In this document: positions 10,853-22,929 of the stretch, in pieces | Numbering within the stretch: position 1 is the stretch's first letter | Layout: the number at the start of each line of letters is the position of its first letter | Source of the DNA: Plasmodium brasilianum | Taxonomy: Eukaryota; Apicomplexa; Aconoidasida; Haemosporida; Plasmodiidae | NCBI RefSeq assembly: GCF_023973825.1 | Contig: NC_090118.1 | Span: forward strand, 186,001 to 250,000 | Length of the DNA stretch: 64,000 bases | Direction of reading: 5' to 3' | Position numbers and translations under genes: made by a program | Notes under the pieces: generated by a model | Database searches by the model: none | What the model saw: the letters and a program-made list of their open reading frames with translations, nothing else | Told to the model about the DNA's origin: nothing

Positions 10853-12899
10853 CTTTTTTCACACAAATACAGTAACAATTAGATCCTCAAAAAATTCACG
10901 CGAAAATTCTTTCCTTCAAAAAATAAATGGACACAAGAATCATTTTGATACTATGTTTTCCAGTATAACTGATAAGAAAACCTCTCCTTTTGTAACCCAT
11001 TCTAAGAAAAGCTACACAAATATTGTATCTCTTCCTGCTTACACTGATAGTAGCGATATTATTAACAGTACCAACTCTCACAAAGATAACGACAATATTT
11101 TAACGGAAAATGAGGAAAAATTTTATAATAGAAATACAGGAGGAGGCATATTCATTAGTCAGGATAGTTTATCTTTCTATTCAAATTGTGAAAATATAAA
11201 TAATATAAACCATTTAAACAATTTAGGTAATGGTGTGACAGAACTATGCAACGAAAAATGGCTCAACTTTCCTGCTACTAAAATTGCAGATATAAACATA
11301 AAACGAAAAAGGGGAAAAAAAATGAAAAATTTAAGCGAAAAACGAAACAAACATATAAACAAAACACTTAACAGATACGTGATAAAAAATTATAACAATG
11401 CAAAAGAGGAACCTCTTCAAATGCCTTCAATAATTGTACTACCGTCTAGTAGCTCAAGAAAAACAAAAAAACATAATTTACCTCAATTTAAGAGGGGGAA
11501 AAAAAAATGTATACATAAAAAAAAATTCCCCTTTTGTAAAATCCCAGTCTTATTCAACACACTAAAAACGGATGGTAAGGAAAAAGATGAACATAATTTT
11601 GCTTTTTCTGATAAGAATAACTCATACATAGAAGGCGTAAACGCATATCACTTGTCTATTCATAGTGAAATACAAAAAGATGAAAATGAAAATGAATATG
11701 AAAAAAAGAATGACATCAAATATAACAGTGATTATGAGAAAAATAACAAAAGTAGTTCCATTCACTCAGTGTCAAAAATAATTGATTCCTCACAAAACGG
11801 GACCAACGAAAGAACAACAAGCCATCATAATAAAAATAAGCTCTTCTTAACGTCATTTATGAACTCCAAAATTTTATATTACAATCAAAATAAAGATATG
11901 CAAAGATCAAATATGAGTGAACAAAAGGAGAAATTGTTCTTTCAATATATACACTGGAGTAACGTGAAGAAGAGTAGTAAAATAATTGAGATCTCTCAAA
12001 AAAAAATTAAACTAAGTCATAAAAATGTCTCAAATATTATAAATAATTATAAATCGGATATTACTCATAAGGAAGAAAATGTAAGAGAGACAGAGGAAAA
12101 TGATGGAGGAAACGAAAAGGATGAAAAAAACGAAAAAAACGAAAAAAACGAAAAAAACGAAAAAAACGAAAAAAACGAAAAAAACGAAAAAAACGAAAAA
12201 AACGAAAAAAACGAAAAAAACGAAAAAAACGAAGAAATAGATAAAAATGCAAATTACAGTAGTAGAGAAGAATTACCTCTAAACTATTTTATACAAAAAT
12301 GCAGTGTCCAAGGTAATGAAGTAAATGGGGACAATAGTGTCAGAAGTTATAGATGCCGTATCATAAGTGTTGAAAGCAGTCGTCATAGCAGCAAGTGCAG
12401 TAGTAAGTTTCAATACTTGTCCTTCATCGCGTCTATTAACCTAGTGCCATCGGAGAAGAAATTAACACCGACTAATTCTATTTACTACAGAATTTGCTGT
12501 TGCACCCTATGTGGTATATCGGGTGGATTCGTAAACATATTTTCTGAGCAAATAATAGCAGTATTTTCACACGAGAAATTTTATATGCTTGAATACCCTT
12601 TTGCTTTCATCATAATATTCTTAAATTTATTTTGTTTATGCAACCAACTAATTTTTTTAAATGTTTCTTTATGTAAATTCAGCGTTACGTCAGTTATTCC
12701 TTTAATCATGTCCAATTTAGTCTTTTTCAGTAGTCTAACAACTATTATAATGCAGGCTAAGGGGTCCAGAATGGAGCCAAATAATGTTCTTTTCTTTTCC
12801 TTAGGTATATTGCTCGTGATTCTGGGAATACTATACTTACAATATAATATAAACAAAATAGTTTTAAAATACGTAAAAAAGAAGAGGACGTTGGAATAG
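9821..12899 (+). CDS. NIPA-family magnesium transporter (exons 9821-9868 and 10302-12899)
   Basis: An integral membrane protein of the NIPA Mg2+ transporter family. The main exon carries four to five membrane segments in its first 190 residues (LIGIAICFVGSFLGALG; VIIWVIGILLSVVI; then IALYFSSAALVAPFAGVH, matching the family's conserved loop; and MGALFLICGIALIISF). A hydrophilic insert of about 540 residues follows, with a Lys run and NEK repeats, then four more membrane segments from about residue 742 to the C-terminus. An in-frame TAG lies just before the ATG at 10308, so I infer a first exon at 9821-9868 (MSDDSDLW...FSCH) with a perfect GTAAGT donor, joined in phase 0 to 10302. The model gives 881 residues. 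Without exon 1 the protein starts at 10308. The large insert is a Plasmodium feature; its function is unknown. Confidence 0.8.
10821..10850 (+). repeat. 30-base poly(A) run coding ten lysines
   Basis: Exactly 30 A in a row lie within the NIPA reading frame and encode ten Lys. The frame stays open on both sides through to the C-terminal membrane segments, so this run keeps phase here. Confidence 0.95.
12117..12237 (+). repeat. 9-bp coding repeat (Asn-Glu-Lys) in the NIPA insert
   Basis: About twelve near-perfect copies of aacgaaaaa encode (NEK)n in the cytosolic or lumenal insert of the transporter. A length polymorphism is likely. Confidence 0.95.
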
Positions 12900-12980
12900 A
12901 AATGAGGAAATAAATTGGAATAGAAATGAGGAAATAAATTGGAACAGAAATAACGAAATAAATTGGAACAGAAATGAAAA
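12891..12980 (+). repeat. 24-bp tandem repeat overlapping the NIPA stop codon
   Basis: About four copies of a 24-bp unit, ttggaatagaaatgaggaaa plus four bases, start inside the last codons of NIPA. The first copy supplies the TAG stop; the rest form the start of the 3' untranslated region. Confidence 0.85.
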
Positions 12981-14322
12981 TAAAAATAAGAGAAAATAAA
13001 ATTACAATAGAAGCTGGAACATGAGAAGAAGCAGACGTGGATGAAGAAAAAATGCTTCCAACTTTTATTCTTTAATTTTTACACACATGTAGGGGCATCA
13101 TAAACGTCTACAACTTTTGTGTACGTTTTTTTCATTTAACGCTTCTACCACTATAGTATTCTCTAATAGCATTTTTTCACTATTACTGCAGCGTTCGTTA
13201 TTTTTATTTTTTTTTTTTGAAAAGATATTAAAATTGTAGTGTGTATATATATCATATTTACACGCATCCGCATTTGTGTGCATTAGTTATGCAAATGTTT
13301 TTCCACTATGTGTTTTAATTTTTTGCTTCCTTCGTTCGTTAGTTGAGCAATTTATCCATATTATTTTTTATTTTATTATATATATTTTTTTTTTTCTGTG
13401 CTTAAATCCCTACCTTGAAATATGATTCATATTAAAACATGAACACATTTTTCATTTTGTATTCCCACTCCCCTCTTAAAAGTTTTGTATGTGAAACCTC
13501 AATTGTTTTAGGGTACCCTCTGAGAATTTTTCAAAAGCTTTAATCTGCTTATTATCGACAATATATGAACATTCTCACCACATCCATTTTCACACATAAA
13601 TGTCAATAACGGCTTAGCAATGTCAATAAAAAATAAAAATAATGTATAAAATAAAATGAGAAAAAAGGGTAAAATTTTAAGGTTTTCTGAATTAGTAACA
13701 ATAAATAAACACATACATTTGTACGTACGTATGTTCGTACACACAATGCTTAACATAACTTGAAATGACTAAAACGTACGTGGGTAAGATCAAAGGGTTA
13801 AAAAAAAAAAAAAAAAAAGCTAATCAAATTAAAACAAGCGCAAGCAAAGTAAACATAGCAGAGCAGCATTCAAATTGAGAGAATAAAAAATATAGGGAAA
13901 AAAAAAAAAAAAATTTCATCTCTTCCTAAGGTATACAATTAAACATTTCAGTTAAATTGAGAATGATCAACATTTGAATGTTTCATTTTTTAGTTTAACA
14001 AAAACAGCACTTCTTTTTCTTTTTCATTTTTTTTTTATATTTTGTTTTAAACTAAATGAACGGTACATATTTTCGCGTAGTTGTAAACATTAATTTGTAC
14101 AAAATATGCCTCTGAAAAAGGGAAATAAGTTTATTTTTTGAAAAGGCAAAAAAGTGGGACGACAAGTGTTTCCATAAATTGTGGGGAGATATGCAAAATA
14201 CTTGATATACACACTATCACGCATATAATATATCGAATGTGCGGGTACATGTCGCAAACTACTACCTACATATGGGGAAAAATACATGTAAAGATGCATA
14301 TAGATAAAAACATGACAAGGAA
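12900..14322. other. Intergenic region between NIPA and the S1 gene
   Basis: After the 24-bp repeats come T/A runs and two minus-strand open stretches (13098-13204 and 13508-13620) whose composition looks like coding exons. I could not join them in phase, so they are recorded under findings and not as a gene. The rest shows nothing recognisable. Confidence 0.6.
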
Positions 14323-17300
14323 ATGAGATGTTTCATCCTGCTAGTTACACTGCTTGTATGTTTTATAAAATGTAATGTAATAAGAAAATACTCTTATATA
14401 GGAAAACATCCACATTATAAATTAGCCACAGGATCCACAAACAAACATATAAATGGAAATGGAATTGTAAACAGAATTGTGAGCGGAATTGTAAATGGAA
14501 GTAGTAATAGTAATATTAATTTAAATAGGTATAGAAATAGAAATATATGTAGATATAAAAATAAAAGGGTATATAATAACGGGAATGACCTTTTTAAATA
14601 TTTTACCACCTTAGTTAATGAAGACATAGAAAAACATAAAGAAGAAAAGAAAAAAAGAAGGAACTATTCCGTTACTTATATACAGAAATTACCTAAAAAG
14701 AACATTTTGCTGAAAAGATGGAAATATGATTTATTTGAAAAGATTAAAGAAAAAATGAAAAGAGATGAAGAGTTAAAAAAAAGGACAAAGTTATGTAGAT
14801 ATAAATATAAATTACCTATTGATTTTTTTAAATTGGGGGATGAGCTAAGAGGTAAAGTTGTTCAAATACACGACCACTTAATTAAAGTAGATGTTAACTC
14901 AATACATTTTGCTCATTTGTATATTAAAAGATACTTTGATGAAAAAGCACAAATAAGGAAAAAGTATGAAATAGGAAAATACATTGATGTCGTTATATGT
15001 TACATTCATAAGAAAAACAACATCATACAAGTTACAGATAATGAACAGGAAATAAAAGATTTGAGGACAAATTTACAAAAATTGAAGGAGGTTTGTCATT
15101 TAGGAGAGCCAACTAAGGAGGGAAATGAACAGAGTAGCAGGCAGGAAAATAACGATAATTATGGGGGGGGATGTACAGATGAAAAAACAGATGACGAGTT
15201 GAATGCTGAATCGGATGAAGAATCGGATGAAGAATCGGATGAAGAATCGGATGAAGAATCGGATGAAGAATCGGATAACGAATCGTATGAAGAATCGGAT
15301 ATCGAATCGTATGAAGAATCGGATAACGAATCGTATGAAGAATCGGATAACGAATCGTATGAAGAATCGGATAACGAATCGTATGAAGAATCGGATGACG
15401 AATCGTATGAAGAATCGGATAACGAATCGTATGACGCAGATGGTAAAGACAATCATGAACTCAGAAATGCAGGGGGCACGTTGCACAACGAGGTGCACCA
15501 GGGTGAAATAAAAAAGGGCGCTAAGTATGTGTATGACACAGACAAAATTAAAAAAGAGTTAGGAGTAAATTTCCGAACAAACGAAGAGACAAACGATTTG
15601 ATGTATATTAAGGAAGAAAAAATAGATGAGAAAAAAAAAAATATCACAGAGTATAAAATAGAAGATGAAGTTGATGGGGTTGTGAAATTCATAAATGAAG
15701 AAGGAGCATACATAGATATTGGGTGTAAAACGCTTGCCTTTTTTAATTTAGGACATTATAATAAAGATCCCAATCATTTTTTTTCACACAAGAAAAAAAA
15801 AAGAATAGAAATTAATGATCATTTAAAAAATTTGAAAATACGAAAAATAGATGTATTAAATAATAGAATAGAAGTTAGTATGTACAATCTACGAGAGGAA
15901 GCTTGTTTGCGAATTGTAAATCAACAAGAAACATTAAAAGAACAAAATAAATATATTCCTTGTTCATCTTTTATTACTCATAATTATCATATGATTAACT
16001 ATATTAAAAAATATAATGAATTAAAAAAAAAAAAAAAAAATGTATATAATTTATTTGAAAAAGAGGAACAGCTAAGTAAATTGCAGAAAGTTACCCATTT
16101 AAAAAAAAGTCAGATAACTCCATTTATTTTAAGTTACAATGCATTATCATCTCCTAATACTAATTACCAAGATATGTTAGATCAAAATAAAGATAATGAA
16201 GAATTTTTAAAAGAAATTGGTGCCATTCCAGCTAGCCAAGATCAGGGTGACACCATGAATTTAGATGTATTGAGAAAGAAAAATAAGACATTAAAAGAAG
16301 AAATAGATAATTTTAGAAAATTTTGTCATGAAACCGATGAAAATGAAAATCATCAAAAAGAAGAAGAAGCAAAAATACAAAATAAAATTGCATATAATGT
16401 AAATAATTTTCTAAGTGGGCATTCCTTGTCTTTTAATGACTTGTTAGAGGAAGAGCAACAAAATGAAGAAGACAGTCAAGACCCACGATTGGCTGATACA
16501 AATATGCATGCAGAACATGATGAGCAGGAAGACGATGATTTATTCCATTTTGCGAATAATCGAAGTAGTGGTAAAATTGATCGCTATGGAAATTCATTAG
16601 TAGAAGGCAACAAAGGGACTCTGTTGTACCTAAAAAAAAATTTGCCTCAAATAAAACGAAGTGTATTGGAAAAATATAGTACAAATAATCTTAATTGCAA
16701 GAAAAAAAATAAAATTTCGCATGAATTTTCTAGTGAATTGTTAAATGCGGGGGAGAAGCAGCAGATGGGAGGAAATCCTTACCTAGTAGAGGGAGCAACA
16801 AATAGTCGAGGATTCCAAAATGAGTTTAGCAGGAATAGGGGAAAACATTTTGATCAGAAGGACAAGGAAAAATATGATGGTGGAAAGGATGAGGAGAATT
16901 ATGATGAAGATAAAAAATATGAGGGTGACAAATATGATGAGGATGAGAATTACGATGAGGATGAGAATTACGATGAGGATGAGAATTACGATGGGGATGA
17001 GAATTATGATGAGGATGAGAATTACGATGAGGATGAGAATTATGATGAGGACGATAATTATGAAGATGAAGCAGAAAAGGACCCCTTTGGAAAGAAAAAC
17101 ACCATGAAAGACCGCTTATATGTAGATGAAAAGAAAGAAAGAAAGAAGGAAAAAAAAAAGAAAAAAAAAGACATATTTGCGGACAATGAAGATATAGATG
17201 AAGATCTTCTACCTAATGATGGAGGACGGGGAATACATGGAAATAGCGGAACGGAAGACTATAAGGAAAACGATAATAAAGATGAAAATAATGAATCATT

Positions 17301-19616
17301 TTTTAATGTAAAAAAGAATTTGAAATATATTTTGAAACAAAAATTAAACATGAATTTAACAAATGATAGGGAAAAATGCATAGAAGAAGCATCAAAACTG
17401 TTTGGTGAAGATATAAGAACATGGGACGAAAAAATGTATTATTATTTTGGAAGCAAAGAAAGTGTATCTCTAGACAATTTGTCTATTTATGATGATGATG
17501 AGTTCAAAAATAACATAATGGATAAGCCGACAGATCAATTTAGCGAATATGACAAAATATTGGATTCAGAAAATTGGCACATATATAATGAAAAAAATTT
17601 TTTAGGTGCAAAGTATGGAGAAGAGGGTGGCGATGATATGACTAGCAATAAGTACAAAGTATATAGTAGTAATAATGCTGACAGTTGTAGTGTCAATAAG
17701 GCAGATGAAAGAAACAGCAATGCAAGGGAAGAGGACTCGAATTATTACTCACCTAAGACTAATGTAAAAGAAAAAACAGAAGAAGGAAACGTTTGTCAAC
17801 AGAAGGATGTTACTTCCATTTCTAGCCATGCAAACAACAAACAAGATGATGAGTATGAGGAGGATATTGAAGATTACATAAACACCTTTGTAAATGACGA
17901 AAATGGCGAAGAGAAAGAGAGGGACAAAAATGACAAAAATGACAAAAATAACAAAATTGACCAAAAGGACAAAAATGTGCAGGAGAAACATACTCAAATA
18001 ATTGAACATGTTCTGAATCTACAAAGAAAAAAAAAAGACCAACGAGACCCCTCAAACCAAAGCACAGAAGGAAACGCTTTAAATCGGAACAATTATATTA
18101 AGCAAATAGAAAAAAATCATATGAATGACTTTACAGAGAATATTGAAAAGTTAGGAAGCGATAAAGAGGAAGATAATAAGTCCATAAACTCAAACGAAAT
18201 AAACGTTGGCGACATTGTCAACAAAGCTATAAACATTGGAAACATATTTAAAAAGAATAGGATAACAAAATTACTAAAACAGAAGAAGTCAGAGCTTAAG
18301 AATTCTAACAGTGATGATAGTGAGAGCATTTCAGGTAGTAATTTAAATGATTCAACGAGCAGATCCATTTTCAGAATAAATAAAGCCATAAAATGGAATG
18401 AAAAGCAAAATCCTTTGGAATTAAACGAAAATGAAAAATATGAAAAAAATCGTAATGAAGACTTTGAAAATGGTAATAACAAGGACCAGTGCAATGAACT
18501 AAAGGCATATAAGAATGCATCATACGAGGTAAAAGGAGGCGAGGGTGCTAAAATGTATTGTCTTATATTAACCATTGGTCTATATATACATGGACGTATG
18601 TATAATTTTTATGCACATATATATATTTATTTAATGCAAACAAAATTTATGTGAAATTTCCTATACGTATTTAAATGAACTTGTTTTTATTTTTCCTTCT
18701 AACGCAGGTGCAAGGCTATTACAAGAGAAAAAGAAAAATGAGAAGTATTCAAGATTTAGAGGATATTGAGTCAGAGAAGGAAGAAGATATTGTTTTAAAT
18801 GATGAAGATTTCGTCAATAAACCATGTGACAGTGGTAGTAGTGGAAGTAATGGTAGTGATAGTAGTAGTAGCAGCAGCTGCCGTGGTAGAAGCAAAGAGA
18901 GTGCTCATTATTCGTATGAAGATAATAATTCATGCTTAAAATTAGACGATAAAAAGGACTTATTACTTTTGCACGGACAGTATGATAAAATAATAGAAGA
19001 TAACTATTTGGAAAGAATTCTAGAAAAAGAAAAAATTTACAACAAAAATGTTGCAAAAGAAATTGATTTATTAATAGAAAGTTTTAGATATGTGAAAGTA
19101 CATCCAGATAAGTTAATTGAATATTTTTATAATGAGAAGAAAAAGAATTCTACGGCAACAATAGCTGATGCTAGTTGTAGCAAAAGTATAAGTGCAGGAA
19201 AGAAGCATAGTGATGATATAAACAATTCAAACAACATGTTCAATGAAGGCATTAGCGATATAAATGAATCAGACCTTTATATGAATACTACAAAAAAGGG
19301 TAATAATAATAATGGTATTACAAGATTAAAAAATCTTTTAGAAAGTAATATAAATAATGCTATGTCAGATGAAAGTGTCGCTTTAAAAATGTGGTCATTA
19401 AAATTAGGTCTTCTTAAACACAGCGATATGCATTTAAATGATGAAGAATTAATTAATTATTTTGTTAAAAATCAAAAATTTAGAAGAGTATTAAAATTTT
19501 ATAATGTAAGTACAAAGAATATAACTATTCCGCTTATTTACAAAATTACAAAATTGCTCTACTTTGAGAGACCCTTTCCCACTAAGGAGAAAAAACATAA
19601 GCTATACTTAAACTAA
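14323..19616 (+). CDS. Tandem S1-domain protein with signal peptide, probably apicoplast (exons 14323-18528, 18708-19616)
   Basis: The N-terminus (MRCFILLVTLLVCFIKC) is a signal peptide followed by a basic, Asn-rich stretch, the bipartite layout of apicoplast targeting. Two S1 RNA-binding domains are visible: about residues 163-246 (KLGDELRGKVVQI...) and 444-525 (YKIEDEVDGVVKFINEEGAY). They are separated by an acidic ESDEESD/ESDNESYE repeat. A second acidic repeat (YDEDEN) lies near residues 850-914. The frame runs into an intron with donor GAG|GTAAAA and acceptor ttctaacgcag, phase 0, 179 bases long. Exon 2 adds 302 residues ending in a globular stretch (VALKMWSLKLGLLKHSDMHL...). Total 1704 residues. 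Tandem S1 domains in organelles are known from chloroplast ribosome-associated proteins, so a role in apicoplast translation or RNA binding is likely but inferred. The second exon could be misread as a separate gene; the roughly 180-base gap argues against that. Confidence 0.72.
15203..15450 (+). repeat. Acidic 15/30-bp coding repeat (ESDEESD / ESDNESYE)
   Basis: Runs of 15-bp units based on gaatcggatgaa encode ESDEE and ESDNESYE. They lie between the two S1 domains. Both shifted frames are also open here, giving shadow frames rich in Met/Lys/Asn or Phe/Ile/Arg. Confidence 0.9.
16870..17065 (+). repeat. Acidic 18-bp coding repeat (YDEDEN)
   Basis: About nine copies of an 18-bp unit (tatgatgaggatgagaat with variants) encode YDEDEN in the second half of exon 1 of the S1 protein. 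Confidence 0.9.
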
Positions 19617-20106
19617 AATACCCTGAAAAAGGAGGAGTACTAAAAAAGAATTCAGAGTAAAAAATTTATGCTCATTTGCCACTTGAATTACCCACACAAG
19701 AATTTTTATATTACAGTGGGTGAAGTTACAATAGCGTTATGAAGAAAAAAATGAAAAAAATGGATAAATGAAAAATAGAAAATTATTAAATGTGTGAATT
19801 CATAAATTAAATACGTATATATACATATATGTGCACCAGTAAATCCATATGTATACAACTGTACGTGCACGTTTGCGCTATGATACATTCTTTAGTTTTT
19901 TTTCTTTTTTTTTTGTACCTAAATGATAGGAGTTGATAAAAACGATAACAAAAACAAACAAAAAAATATTTTAATAAAATAATACGTTACATTATGTCAC
20001 ACTATATCACACTGCACTATATTTTCTTACGTTATACTACTGTGCCAAATATCTTTCCTTTGTGCAGACTTTCCAACGTTACATTGAACACAAGGGAGGA
20101 AACATA
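19617..20106. other. Convergent intergenic region
   Basis: The 3' ends of the S1 gene (+) and bL21 (-) face each other here. There are only A+T-rich stretches and short microsatellites; I see nothing else. Confidence 0.8.
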
Positions 20107-21054
20107 TCACGAATAGAAATGCTCTTTTATCATGAGTTCATTGACAATCGGATCAAAATCTTCCAAAGGGTCATATTTATTTAGACGTTTATTTTCTTTT
20201 TCTTGTTCTATTTTTTTTACCTCTTCTATAACTTCTGGTCTCTTACTTAGTTTTTTTGTTTTCAGAATATTTCGAAGCATTTGCTCTTTTTTATAATTTC
20301 CTCTGTGTTTATAAAAGGTTTCAAATTTTAGGGAACAAAATTTATTTAAATAATCAATAAAATTCCTCTTTAAATGCTTTAATTCTAAGCTTGGTCTTAC
20401 TATATTATGAATTCTATTAAGTATATAATAAATAGAATCATCCCTAAAAAAATTATATTTTCTTCTTTCACGATCTATCAATTCATTGTTAGACTCAATT
20501 TTGTTTATATAAATTCTACTCATTTCCTGTCTATGTCCATAAAATCTTTTGTAATTTTTTTTTGGTTTAAATTTTAACCGATATATTTTATTTCCTCTAA
20601 AATGATTAATCACTGTTGCATTAATTCGTACATTATCTAAAAAAGGGGTTCCAAATGAATATATCCCTTCTTCATTACTGTAAAAAAATACTCTATTTAA
20701 ATATATATTTTTCTTTTCTTCTTGTTTTATTCTAAATACATCATAATATCTACCTTCCTCAACCCATCGTATCTTACCGCATATTTCAATTACACAAAAC
20801 TTACCGCTTCTGTCTCGATCATCTTCGATTTCTGATAATTTTACCTGTGCTGGGGAACTTATTAATACGTGCAACTTGTTTCTTCTACTAAATTTGTGCT
20901 GGTCAAAATTTCTTATAAAATTTATATTGTATGTTTTATTACTAAAGGGTACTTTTTTTGCTTTGTTTACATATAAAGGCATATGTATACAACATAAAAT
21001 TAAAAAGGGAATGGAGAAAAAGAAAAGAAAGAAATTCCTGCCTGAATAAAACAT
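20107..21054 (-). CDS. Apicoplast 50S ribosomal protein bL21
   Basis: This is a 315-residue protein of the large subunit of the bacterial-type (apicoplast) ribosome. The N-terminus is strongly hydrophobic (NFFLFFFSIPFLILCCI), a signal peptide, followed by a basic transit-like stretch. Residues about 85-190 match bL21: FCVIEICGKIRWVEEGRYYD, then EEGIYSFGTPFLDNVRINAT, then KFKPKKNYKRFYGHRQEMSR, with the family's conserved KKNYKR.xGHRQ signature. Bacterial bL21 is about 100 residues; here there is also a basic C-terminal extension of roughly 125 residues. Single exon. In bacteria bL21 binds 23S rRNA near bL20. Targeting is inferred from the leader. Confidence 0.9.
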   Translation of the reverse strand: MFYSGRNFFLFFFSIPFLILCCIHMPLYVNKAKKVPFSNKTYNINFIRNFDQHKFSRRNKLHVLISSPAQVKLSEIEDDRDRSGKFCVIEICGKIRWVEEGRYYDVFRIKQEEKKNIYLNRVFFYSNEEGIYSFGTPFLDNVRINATVINHFRGNKIYRLKFKPKKNYKRFYGHRQEMSRIYINKIESNNELIDRERRKYNFFRDDSIYYILNRIHNIVRPSLELKHLKRNFIDYLNKFCSLKFETFYKHRGNYKKEQMLRNILKTKKLSKRPEVIEEVKKIEQEKENKRLNKYDPLEDFDPIVNELMIKEHFYS

Positions 21055-21232
21055 ATTTCCCCACGTTCATTTTTAACGTATTTTATATTACTCCTCGCAT
21101 TTTTTATGAACTTTAACTTAAAATGGAATTTGATGCTTCTCTTTTCAGAATAAGTCATTTTTGCTTCAGCGAGAATATGTGTTCGTCAAACGTGTAAACG
21201 CGTACAGGCATTATGCATACATGCACATATCA

Positions 21233-21280
<48 letters not shown>

Positions 21281-22151
21281 TTATTTATTTATACCCATTT
21301 GTTATATATATACATTTATTTGCTTAACTCCTTTGAACTCAAAAAATGAATGTGAATTTTGTAAAATTTACAATAAAACTTAAACATGCATTTCAATTTT
21401 TCTAAATTGTGTTGTTTGGGCACAGTTAAGTACAATGGGATGGTGTTCGGTTAATTTTTCTTTTTTTTTTTGAAAAGTTCATGAAAAAAAAAAAATTTCA
21501 AAAAAAAAGGCACATTCTGAACGGTTTAGAAAAAAAAAATTATACATATGAATAACTACGCATCGTACATATATATACATGTATATATTTACAATATTCT
21601 TACATGTATAATATTATGACTTGTACAGAAAACACAAGATTAACACCTAGGAGCATCATGCGATACAGCTATTTACCTATTGCCTATTTGCAAACATTTA
21701 CTTCAATGTTCCAAGCGAATAAAATTTATAAAAATTCCGTTCGAATTATTTATCATATAGTGTTTGTTATAAAGTTTTGATTGTCAGAAAGTTGAAATAT
21801 TGAGAAGATGGCATTTCGATATACGTATATATATTTGTTTTGATGTGTATATTTTTTTATATGTGTGTTATTGTATATGTACCATTTTTTGGATGATACG
21901 TATATGTCTGCATAAAATAAACGCTTGATCAACCACTTCAGCTGTCAAGTAAACAAAAAGCAAAATAAAACATCACATGGAGAGACACAGAGAAATAAAA
22001 GTGCATATAAAAAATGAAAATTAAAGTGAATACTACTGATAAAAATATTTCTTATTATCTAATTAACACCAAGGGTAACGATATATATTTTTCTGCAAAA
22101 ATGCGTAAAAGGCAAAATAGCCTAATTTTTTAGGGGAAGGAAAAAAAATAT

Positions 22152-22186
<35 letters not shown>

Positions 22187-22257
22187 CTTGCATATATACA
22201 TGCATACTTACATGAATACATATGTGCATACGTAAGTACATAAATACATACATATGT
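21055..22257. other. Intergenic region between two minus-strand genes
   Basis: This holds the bL21 upstream region and the 3' side of the small secreted gene. It contains a (TA)n tract at about 21230-21275, a second near 22150-22190, and T/A runs. No convincing gene. Confidence 0.8.
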
Positions 22258-22929
22258 TTATACTTTCAATTTTATATCGCCCCTTTCTGGGAAGAAAAGA
22301 TTTCGTGAGGAATTTTTTGAAAAACTTTTGCTTGACAGTAATCCCTTATCTAACAGTTCATGCGGTAATAAAGAGTTACCTAAATTATTATTAAAATGAG
22401 ATAAATTAGATTTAAATGTTTTATATACCGGAAAGAAACTTAAGCCAAAATCTTCATCATAATCTTCCAGGTAATGAAAAAATATATTTCTTAATTTATT
22501 ATCACCATTTGATTTATCATTGTTTTTACTTTTTATTGAAAGTAAACTATTGACCTTATTTAAATTATAATTAGAATTTTTTATTTCATCTAATATATTT
22601 TTTTCTTTGTTAATTTCGTAGTTAGTCTTTGAAATAAATTCTTTCACTTTTTCTGCATATGATTCAACAAGGGTATTTTGTAATGATGTTTTAAAATTCG
22701 TTTTAGACAATTTCATATTTACAATTGGTGTTTGTGTTAATCGCGCATATTCGTTCTCTCCATCATTTGTATCAACTCTTTCCGTTAGTGATTTTAGCAG
22801 ACTTCTCAGTTTTTTATTCTTTTTCACCTTTGCACAATTGCAATAAAGGAAGGTTATCGACAATAAGTAAATAGAAAGATATATATAAAACTGTTTTCCT
22901 CTCATTTTTAATGAAAACTTGTTTAACAA
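22258..22929 (-). CDS. Small secreted protein of unknown function
   Basis: A single-exon protein of 223 residues. A signal peptide is clear at the N-terminus (FYIYLSIYLLSITFLYCNCA); a second Met at residue 9 (MRGKQFY) is an equally good start. The mature part is Lys/Asn/Ser-rich and contains a helical stretch (about 75-130: TLVESYAEKVKEFIS, then NYEINKEKNILDEI). It ends in a basic C-terminus, with no GPI signal, no second membrane segment and no cysteines beyond the leader. I do not recognise a family. It could be secreted from an apical organelle or act in the parasitophorous vacuole; that is a guess. The gene follows the same strand as both neighbours but is separated from them by about 1.2 kb on each side. 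Confidence 0.7.
   Translation of the reverse strand: MLNKFSLKMRGKQFYIYLSIYLLSITFLYCNCAKVKKNKKLRSLLKSLTERVDTNDGENEYARLTQTPIVNMKLSKTNFKTSLQNTLVESYAEKVKEFISKTNYEINKEKNILDEIKNSNYNLNKVNSLLSIKSKNNDKSNGDNKLRNIFFHYLEDYDEDFGLSFFPVYKTFKSNLSHFNNNLGNSLLPHELLDKGLLSSKSFSKNSSRNLFFPERGDIKLKV

Noticed and set aside
15100..15511. Three long frames antisense or shifted over the acidic repeat of the S1 gene
   Set aside because: They are shadows of a trinucleotide-periodic repeat; the sense frame belongs to a long domain-bearing protein.
18675..19616. Separate gene starting MNLFLFFLLTQ
   Set aside because: Its first 11 codons are the pyrimidine tract and acceptor of an intron, and the frame joins the S1 gene in phase 0, so it is exon 2.
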